A stretch of 13,205 bases of DNA from Dehalococcoides mccartyi (GTDB taxonomy: Bacteria; Chloroflexota; Dehalococcoidia; UBA2979): the NCBI GenBank assembly GCA_945888895.1, contig CAMDAY010000036.1, positions 1 to 13,205 on the forward strand, read 5' to 3'. The notes under the pieces were generated by a model that saw only the letters and a program-made list of their open reading frames with translations, was not told where the DNA came from and did not search any database. Positions 5,671 through 10,937 of this stretch are shown in pieces; positions within the stretch are counted from its first letter, which is position 1; the number at the start of each line of letters is the position of its first letter. Position numbers and translations under genes: made by a program.

Positions 5671-6285
5671 GTGGACTTCCTCATCGACGGCCCGAAGCGC
5701 TCGAAGCACACGCTGATCCTCGCGCATGGGGCGGGGTCGCCGATGGACCATGCGTGGATGACCACCGTCGCGCAGACGATCGCAGCACAGGGCGTCCGCG
5801 TCGCGCGCTTCGAGTTCCCGTACATGGCCGCGCGGCGCACCGGTAGCCGCCGTCCACCCGACCGCGAGCTAGTGCTCCGCAAGACGTGGCTCGAAGCGAT
5901 CGAGGATCTGGGCGGCGGAGCGAAGGTCGCCATCGGCGGGAAGTCGATGGGTGGGCGCATCGCCAGCATGGTCGCGGACGAGGCGGGCGTGCGGGCGCTC
6001 GTATGCCTCGGCTATCCGTTCCACCCGACCGGGCGCCCGGAGCAACTCCGCACGGCGCACCTCGCGACGTTGCGCACGCCCACGCTGATCATGCAGGGCG
6101 AGCGCGACGCGTTCGGCACGCGCGAGGAAATCGAGGGGTACGCGCTGTCTGAGGCGATCCGCGTCGTCTGGATGCCGGACGGCGACCACTCGCTGACACC
6201 TCGCAAGGCCTCGGGCTTCACTTCCGCGGAGCATCTGCAGACCGCCGCGAACCTCGTCGCGGAGTTCGTCCGCTCGCGCGTGTAG
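5671..6285 (+). CDS. Alpha/beta hydrolase of the KANL3/Tex30-like (dienelactone-hydrolase-like) family
   Basis: A 204-residue small alpha/beta hydrolase. The oxyanion segment LILAHGAGSPMDHAWM (about 15-30) is the hallmark of this family, the nucleophile elbow is GGKSMGGR with Ser92, the acid is Asp146 (QGERDAFG) and the base is His173 (DGDHSL). The catalytic triad is therefore complete. The length fits the family, which has almost no lid domain. The GTG at 5671 is used, with an AGGA-like ribosome site upstream; no better ATG is in frame. It begins 32 nt after the selenoprotein candidate on the same strand and may be co-transcribed with it, but no functional link is known. The substrate is unknown, probably an ester or acyl compound. 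No signal peptide, so cytosolic. Confidence 0.87.
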   Translation: MDFLIDGPKRSKHTLILAHGAGSPMDHAWMTTVAQTIAAQGVRVARFEFPYMAARRTGSRRPPDRELVLRKTWLEAIEDLGGGAKVAIGGKSMGGRIASMVADEAGVRALVCLGYPFHPTGRPEQLRTAHLATLRTPTLIMQGERDAFGTREEIEGYALSEAIRVVWMPDGDHSLTPRKASGFTSAEHLQTAANLVAEFVRSRV

Positions 6286-6290
6286 GACCT

Positions 6291-6311
6291 CCCGGGCACC
6301 CCGTGCCCGGG
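6291..6311 (+). terminator. Hairpin after the alpha/beta hydrolase gene
   Basis: CCCGGGCAC-CCC-GTGCCCGGG is a perfect 9-bp stem with a 3-nt loop, 5 nt after the stop codon, followed by TCATT. It probably ends the transcript of the selenoprotein-hydrolase pair. Confidence 0.75.
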
Positions 6312-6336
6312 TCATTGCACCGGTACCGCGTCGCCT

Positions 6337-6573
6337 TACATCGGCATACCAAACGAAGGTCTCGGCAAGACCATCTCTGCAACACCATCGCACCGCCAGA
6401 TCATCGAGGAGCACGGCGGCAGCGTGACGGTGGACAGCACACCGGGCATCGGCAGCACGTTCACCGTGCGCCTTCCCTGCGCCCATGACGTTCCCGAGGG
6501 CGCCGAGGTCGAAGCGCGCGCGGCGTCCTGCCCTCTCCCCCGCGGGGAGAGGGCCCCTCTCTGGCGATGCTGA
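6337..6573 (+). pseudogene. Remnant of a sensor histidine kinase ATPase domain
   Basis: The frame that continues after the hydrolase stop has no start codon but encodes clear fragments of a HATPase_c domain. IGIPNEGLGKTI (from 6340) resembles the G1 box (GIGIP.E.LGKIF), and RQIIEEHGGSVTVDSTPGIG followed by STFTVRLP (6394-6477) is the conserved end of the ATPase domain. The stretch normally found between them, including the F box and the GLGL part of the G2 box (roughly 30 residues), is missing, so the fragment has an internal deletion as well as loss of its 5' end. After the homologous part the frame runs on to a TGA at 6571-6573 through unrelated sequence that contains the hairpin at 6531-6553. 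It is a dead relic, not a functional kinase. Confidence 0.7.
6531..6553 (-). terminator. Hairpin downstream of the CAP-domain gene
   Basis: CCCTCTCCCC-CGC-GGGGAGAGGG is a perfect 10-bp stem, 26 nt beyond the stop of the minus-strand CAP gene. Palindromes of this type are common dispersed intergenic modules in GC-rich bacteria and may serve as terminators. Confidence 0.6.
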
Positions 6574-6579
6574 GCCGCG

Positions 6580-7200
6580 TTACCTCGGCGTGCCGTAGAC
6601 GGCGATGCACACGACGGCGAAGTCGAGGTTCACGCGCACCGAGGCGGGACGCCCGGTGGCGCAGCCGACGCCGGTCTCCGTGTACTCCGCCGCCACGATA
6701 TTGGCGCGGTGCGGGGGGCTATTCATCCACCCGTCCACCTGCGACGTCGCCACGGCGCTGGCGTCCGGCTGCACGGTCGCACTGGCGGAGGCCGCGTTCT
6801 CACCCAGGCCGGCGCACCGGTAGCCGGTGCGCGTCACACGGACGCCGACGTCCGCGTCCAGCGTGTGCACGGCGGCGATGTTCGACAGATAGGGGTCGAG
6901 CTGGAACACAACCTGCGCGTAGGCCTCCGCCGCCGCGGTCAGCTGGGAACTCAGGCGCAGCGCGGGGAGGCCGTTCGCCACGTGCTGCTCGTTCGTCTTC
7001 TGAAACTCAACCTGCGCAACAGTCTGACCGTACGTGCTGGTCGTGGGCGGAGTCGGTGGCGCCGAGGCAGGCGGGGTGGAGGGCGAAACCGCTCCGCTGG
7101 TGGGGCGCACGAGCGTGACGGCGGTCGGCCCGGAGAAGCCGGTCGGGAACGCCGCGGCCACGGGAGCACGGAGGAACGCAGGGCCGTTCACGACGAGCAA
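6580..7200 (-). CDS. CAP (SCP/PR1-like) domain protein, C-terminal part of a frameshifted gene
   Basis: The open frame gives 206 residues from an internal start; it is really the continuation of the frame at 7188-7448. Residues 1-32 (LLVVNGPAFLRAPV, then TAVTLVRP) complete the N-terminal module, residues about 33-56 are a Ser/Thr/Pro linker, and 60-205 are a CAP domain: His112 (AVHTLD), GLGENAA with Glu134, and WMNSPPHRANI with His164, followed by the typical ETGVGCA. These are the conserved cavity residues of the CAP superfamily. Bacterial CAP proteins are usually secreted, and the intact gene would have been secreted through the signal peptide in the other piece. The role of bacterial CAP proteins is poorly known. 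On its own the piece lacks a signal peptide and a convincing ribosome site. Confidence 0.85.
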   Translation of the reverse strand: MLVVNGPAFLRAPVAAAFPTGFSGPTAVTLVRPTSGAVSPSTPPASAPPTPPTTSTYGQTVAQVEFQKTNEQHVANGLPALRLSSQLTAAAEAYAQVVFQLDPYLSNIAAVHTLDADVGVRVTRTGYRCAGLGENAASASATVQPDASAVATSQVDGWMNSPPHRANIVAAEYTETGVGCATGRPASVRVNLDFAVVCIAVYGTPR

Positions 7201-7448
7201 CTGGTACGTGCCGTCGGGGCCTGCGCCCAGACACCCGTCGACTGTGCCGCCTGCGCGGCGGCCTCGAGCTGGGCGAGCGAGCCACCACCGAAGACCGCGA
7301 ACGCCGTGCCGCGGGCGTCGAACACGGGGTTAGCCGCGAAGGTGCCGGGACCCACCTGGGCGTGCACCTCGCCGCGCTGGCCGAAGGCTGCGGCGAAGGC
7401 GAGGAGCAGGATCGCCGCGGGCCAGGTGAAGCGAGTGGTGGAGCGCAT
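7188..7448 (-). CDS. N-terminal part (signal peptide) of the frameshifted CAP-domain protein
   Basis: From the ATG at 7448 the frame gives MRSTTRFTWPAAILLLAFAA, a signal peptide with a cleavage site near EVHA-QV, then an extracellular segment (FAVFGGGSLAQLEAAAQAAQ and GVWAQAP) that stops early with a foreign tail (TARTSCSS). Shifting the frame at a run of four G on the plus strand (7216-7219, CCCC in the coding strand) continues smoothly as DGTYQLLVVNGPAFLR in the downstream CAP piece. One missing C explains the break. An ATG further upstream at 7532 is in frame but would put 28 residues before the signal peptide, so it is rejected. The pair is either a genuine pseudogene or a homopolymer error in the sequence. 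Confidence 0.75.
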   Translation of the reverse strand: MRSTTRFTWPAAILLLAFAAAFGQRGEVHAQVGPGTFAANPVFDARGTAFAVFGGGSLAQLEAAAQAAQSTGVWAQAPTARTSCSS

Positions 7449-7573
7449 GAACACCGTCTTTCGTTGAACTGGGTCGGCGACTCCGCCCGACTCCGCACTA
7501 GCGTACCGGAACCCCTCCACCTCACCAGCCACCGGATGACCGTTGCAGTTGTCTTCGTACCTGAAATGAGCCC

Positions 7574-7602
7574 GTCACACCCGGTGGGGAAACTGCGATA
7601 CT
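7574..7602 (+). promoter_or_regulatory. Candidate promoter of the ATP-grasp/alpha-E/transglutaminase operon
   Basis: GTCACA (7574-7579) and GATACT (7597-7602) are 17 nt apart; the latter is preceded by TGC, an extended -10. Both hexamers match consensus at 4 of 6 positions. The leader would be about 35 nt. Confidence 0.4.
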
Positions 7603-7643
7603 GACCACCGTGCGGACCGCCGCGGCTATCGACAGGGATATGG

Positions 7644-9110
7644 GTGCCTGAGACCGGCGACCTGCTCAGCGACTACACGCTTCTGGCCGGGCCGGACGAG
7701 ATGTTCGCGCCTGACGGCTCGATCCGCCCGAAATACAGCGGGCTAGGGTCGCGCCTCGCACGCTGGACTGAGCGAGACTTCCTCGCGCGACAGGCTGCCG
7801 CTGACCTGGACCAACTGAACGGCGGCGTGACCTTCACCGTCTACCAGGACGACCGGGGCACGGAGCGCATCTTCCCGTTCTCACTGATCCCACGCGTGAT
7901 CGACGCCGCGGAGTGGGATCGTCTCGAGGCCGGCCTCGTGCAGCGCGTGACGGCGCTGAATCGCTTCCTGGTCGACGTGTACACAGAGCAGCGCTGCATC
8001 AAGGACGGCGTGATCCCGGTGGATGTCCTGGCGACGTCCGAGGGCTTCAACCTCCGCGCGATGGGGTTCGTGCCGCCACTCGGCGTGTACGCGCACATCG
8101 CGGGCATCGACCTGATCCGCGACCAGAGCGGGGAGTATCGCGTGCTGGAGGACAACGTGCGCACGCCGTCCGGCGTGTCGTACGTCCTGGAGAACCGCCG
8201 CACCATGCTCAACGCGGCGCCGGACCTGTTCCCGACGGGGAGCGTCGCGCCCGTGGACGACTACCCGGACCGTCTGCTGAGCATGCTCAACGCGGTGCGT
8301 CCGGACGGCGTTGCCTCCGAGGACGTGCGAGCAGTCATTCTCACGCCGGGGTCCCAGAACTCCGCCTACTTCGAGCACTCGTTCCTCGCGCGCCAGATGG
8401 GGATCGAGCTCGTCGAGGGACGCGACCTGACCGTCCACAACCAGTGCGTCTACCTGCGCGCCACAACGGGCCTCGAGCGCGTGCACGTGATCTACCGCCG
8501 CGTCGACGATGACTTCCTCGACCCGCTTGCGTTCCGCCCAGACTCGATGCTCGGCGTGACCGGACTGGCCGACGCGTACCGCGGCGGACACGTCTCGATC
8601 GTGAACGCGATCGGCAACGGTGTCGCGGACAACAAGGTCGTCTACCGCTTCATCCCCGACGTGATCCGCTACTTCCTCGGCGAGGAGCCCCTGATCCGCA
8701 ACGTGGACACGTGGGTCGGCACGAAGCCCGAGGATCTCGCGTACATGATCGAGCACCTCGGCGACCTCGTGCTGAAGCCCGCGAACGGATCGGGCGGCTA
8801 CGGCATCGTCATCGGCCCCCAATCGACGAAGGCGCAGATCGAGGAGGCTCGTGAGCAGGTGCGCGCGAACCCCGCGGGTTTCATCGCCCAGCCGCTCCAG
8901 GAGTTCAGCACGATACCGACGTTCAACGGCACGAAGCTGGAGCCCAGGCGCGCCGACCTCCGCCCGTTCATCGTCACCGGGTCATCCTCGTGGGTGCTGC
9001 CCGGCGGGCTGACGCGCGTGGCGTCCCGGCCGGAGTCGTACATCGTGAACTCCTCGCAGGGGGGCGGCAGCAAGGACACGTGGGTCCTGCGCCGTCGAGA
9101 GGACGCGTGA
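7644..9110 (+). CDS. Circularly permuted ATP-grasp type 2 protein
   Basis: A 488-residue member of the CP_ATP-grasp_2 family (formerly DUF404/DUF407), predicted to ligate amino or carboxyl groups with ATP. Conserved blocks appear in order: DEMFAPDG.IRPKYSGL (about 18-33), the strongly conserved EDNVRTPSGVSYVLENR (169-185), LTPGSQNSAYFEHSFLAR (about 232-250), YRRVDDDFLDPLAFRPD (about 284-300), NAIGNGVADNKVVYRFIP, and LVLKPANGSGGYGIVIGP with Lys378, which matches the nucleotide-binding part. The end, SQGGGSKDTWVL, is also typical. The length is normal. The start is GTG, with AGGGA 5 nt upstream. It leads a three-gene unit with an alpha-E protein and a transglutaminase; comparative studies of amidoligases proposed that such sets make or process a peptide-like product. 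The product is unknown. The family is certain. Confidence 0.93.
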   Translation: MPETGDLLSDYTLLAGPDEMFAPDGSIRPKYSGLGSRLARWTERDFLARQAAADLDQLNGGVTFTVYQDDRGTERIFPFSLIPRVIDAAEWDRLEAGLVQRVTALNRFLVDVYTEQRCIKDGVIPVDVLATSEGFNLRAMGFVPPLGVYAHIAGIDLIRDQSGEYRVLEDNVRTPSGVSYVLENRRTMLNAAPDLFPTGSVAPVDDYPDRLLSMLNAVRPDGVASEDVRAVILTPGSQNSAYFEHSFLARQMGIELVEGRDLTVHNQCVYLRATTGLERVHVIYRRVDDDFLDPLAFRPDSMLGVTGLADAYRGGHVSIVNAIGNGVADNKVVYRFIPDVIRYFLGEEPLIRNVDTWVGTKPEDLAYMIEHLGDLVLKPANGSGGYGIVIGPQSTKAQIEEAREQVRANPAGFIAQPLQEFSTIPTFNGTKLEPRRADLRPFIVTGSSSWVLPGGLTRVASRPESYIVNSSQGGGSKDTWVLRRREDA

Positions 9111-9114
9111 GCCG

Positions 9115-10068
9115 ATGCTGAGCCGCGTCGCTGAGAACCTGTACTGGCTGGGCCGCTACCTGGAGCGCGCGGAGAACATCGCGCGGATGGCGGCGGTGAA
9201 CTACCGCGCATCGGTTGAAGACAGTGCCGATGAGGACGAGGCCGTGCTGTGGGACGCGCTGATCCACGCGGTGGGCAGCGACGTCGGGTACGCGGAGACG
9301 ATGGCGAGTGACGCCGCACTGACGCCGGGCCAGTGGCTGATCTTCTCGCGGAGCAATCCCGGGTCGCTCTGCTCCACGATCACGCACGCCCGCGGCCTTG
9401 CGCGCGAGCTGCGCGAACACATCTCTCGCGAGGTGTTCGAGGAGATCAACCTCCTCTACCTTGCTTCCACGGACGCGGCCAGCTCGCGCGGGTTGCGGCA
9501 GTACACGGCCACCGTGCAGCGCGGCGTCGCCGCGACGATCGGGCTGTACGACAACACGGTGCTGTTCGACGAGGGCCGGGAGTGGTTCCGCTGCGGCATG
9601 TTCATGGAACGCGCCGACATGACCAGCCGCATCATCGACGCGAAGTACTACATGCTGCTGCCATCGATCGCCGACGTGGACGGCCCCCTGGACCGGTACC
9701 ACTGGCTGTCGATCCTGCGGTCGGCGAGCGCACACGAGGCGTTCCGCAAACGGTACCGCGGCTCGATCCGAGGACCGCTGGTGGCGGAGCTGCTGATCCT
9801 CGACTCTGCGTTCCCGCGCAGCCTACGCTTCTGCGTGAGCGCCCTCGAACGGCACTATGGACTGGCGACCACCGGCACGCCGAGGATGCGCGCGCTGCCG
9901 GTCGCACGTGAACTGGCGCTACTCGACCTCGAACTGAGTTCCACAGATACCGGAGAGATCATGCGCGCTGGCCTGCACGAGTTCCTAGGAGAGTTCCAGT
10001 CGCGGCTGAGTCGCGTACACGACTCGATGATGGAAGACATCCTCCGCGCCGTGCCGGCATCCCTGTAG
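9115..10068 (+). CDS. Alpha-E domain protein (DUF403)
   Basis: A 317-residue, mostly helical protein of the alpha-E family. The opening MLSRVAENLYWLGRYLERAE is the family signature, and the ERADMTSRIIDAKYYMLLPS segment (about 164-183) and HYGLATTG near 242 are also typical. It begins 4 nt after the stop of the ATP-grasp gene and ends 3 nt before the transglutaminase gene, so translation is likely coupled. Alpha-E proteins occur almost always beside this ATP-grasp type, either as a separate gene or fused to it, and are thought to act as its partner. No catalytic motif is known. The length is typical and there is no signal peptide. The biochemical role is unknown. Confidence 0.92.
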   Translation: MLSRVAENLYWLGRYLERAENIARMAAVNYRASVEDSADEDEAVLWDALIHAVGSDVGYAETMASDAALTPGQWLIFSRSNPGSLCSTITHARGLARELREHISREVFEEINLLYLASTDAASSRGLRQYTATVQRGVAATIGLYDNTVLFDEGREWFRCGMFMERADMTSRIIDAKYYMLLPSIADVDGPLDRYHWLSILRSASAHEAFRKRYRGSIRGPLVAELLILDSAFPRSLRFCVSALERHYGLATTGTPRMRALPVARELALLDLELSSTDTGEIMRAGLHEFLGEFQSRLSRVHDSMMEDILRAVPASL

Positions 10069-10071
10069 TCG

Positions 10072-10872
10072 ATGCACTACCGCGTCTACTGGGACACGAC
10101 CTATGCGTACGGCCTGCCGGCGAACTTGCTGCACACCGAATTGCGTCTGTTGCCCGCCGAGAGCGGTGGTCAGCTGCTGATCAACGAGTCGATCACCCTT
10201 GACCCACCCGCGCGGCTGTTCGCGCTGACGGATGCGTGGGGCAATCGCTACCACCACGCCGACTACGCCCACCCCATCGACCAGCTCACGGTCTCGATGG
10301 CCGCCGAGGTCCGTACGATAGACTTCCCCGTGGAGGAACCGGCGATTCCCCCGCTGCTGTTCCACATGCTGAGTGAGTTCACCACGCGCGCGCCGGACGA
10401 CCCCCGCATCCGCGCGCTGGCTGCGGGGTTCGACCCGGCGGATCCCCTCGGCCTCGCACTCGGCATCAGCCAGCTCATCGGTGAGCGCTGCGTGTTCGAG
10501 ACGGGGCAAACGGACGTCAGCTCGACCGCCCTCGACCTGCTGGATCAGGGCCGAGGCGTCTGCCAGGACTTCTCGCACCTGCTGCTCGCCGCCGTGCGGT
10601 CGCGCGGACTCGCCGCGCGGTACGTCAGCGGCTACCTCGGCCCAGCCGAGGGGGAAGACGTGGGCGAGGCGAGCCACGCGTGGGTGCAGGTCTGGCACGA
10701 CGGGCTCTGGCAGGGCATCGACCCCGCGAACCAGTGCCGGCAGGATGGCCGCTACATCGTCACCGCGGTTGGTCGTGACTATGACGATGTCCCCCCGGTG
10801 CGCGGCGGGTTCCGCGGTGGTATCGAGCACGACTGGACGACATCCGTCCGCGTCCTCGCGCAGGAGCAGTAG
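10072..10872 (+). CDS. Transglutaminase-like cysteine protease/amidase
   Basis: A 266-residue protein with an N-terminal bacterial transglutaminase-like beta region (about 1-85: LHTELRLLPAE, DAWGNRYHHADY) followed by the papain-like transglutaminase core. The triad is complete: Cys164 (GRGVCQDFSHL), His202 (EASHAWVQV) and Asp217 (GIDPAN). No signal peptide or membrane helix is seen, so it is cytosolic, in contrast to the membrane-bound relatives. It closes the operon with the ATP-grasp and alpha-E genes, with an intergenic gap of only 3 nt. In such operons it is predicted to cleave or transfer an amide bond formed by the ATP-grasp ligase. The downstream gene on the other strand is convergent, with 65 nt in between and no obvious terminator. 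The family call is secure, the substrate unknown. Confidence 0.94.
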   Translation: MHYRVYWDTTYAYGLPANLLHTELRLLPAESGGQLLINESITLDPPARLFALTDAWGNRYHHADYAHPIDQLTVSMAAEVRTIDFPVEEPAIPPLLFHMLSEFTTRAPDDPRIRALAAGFDPADPLGLALGISQLIGERCVFETGQTDVSSTALDLLDQGRGVCQDFSHLLLAAVRSRGLAARYVSGYLGPAEGEDVGEASHAWVQVWHDGLWQGIDPANQCRQDGRYIVTAVGRDYDDVPPVRGGFRGGIEHDWTTSVRVLAQEQ

Positions 10873-10937
10873 CGACCCGAAGCGCTGCTCGGCTCTCCAG
10901 CCAGGCGGCAGTCGACCGGCGCTAGCGACCTACACGC

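Noticed and set aside
7449..7643. Possible small gene between the CAP gene and the ATP-grasp gene
   Set aside because: No frame with a ribosome site and a plausible protein; the stretch is explained by divergent promoters.
7881..8822. A 313-codon minus-strand frame inside the ATP-grasp gene
   Set aside because: Antisense shadow with Val/Arg/Asp/His-rich composition and no domain.
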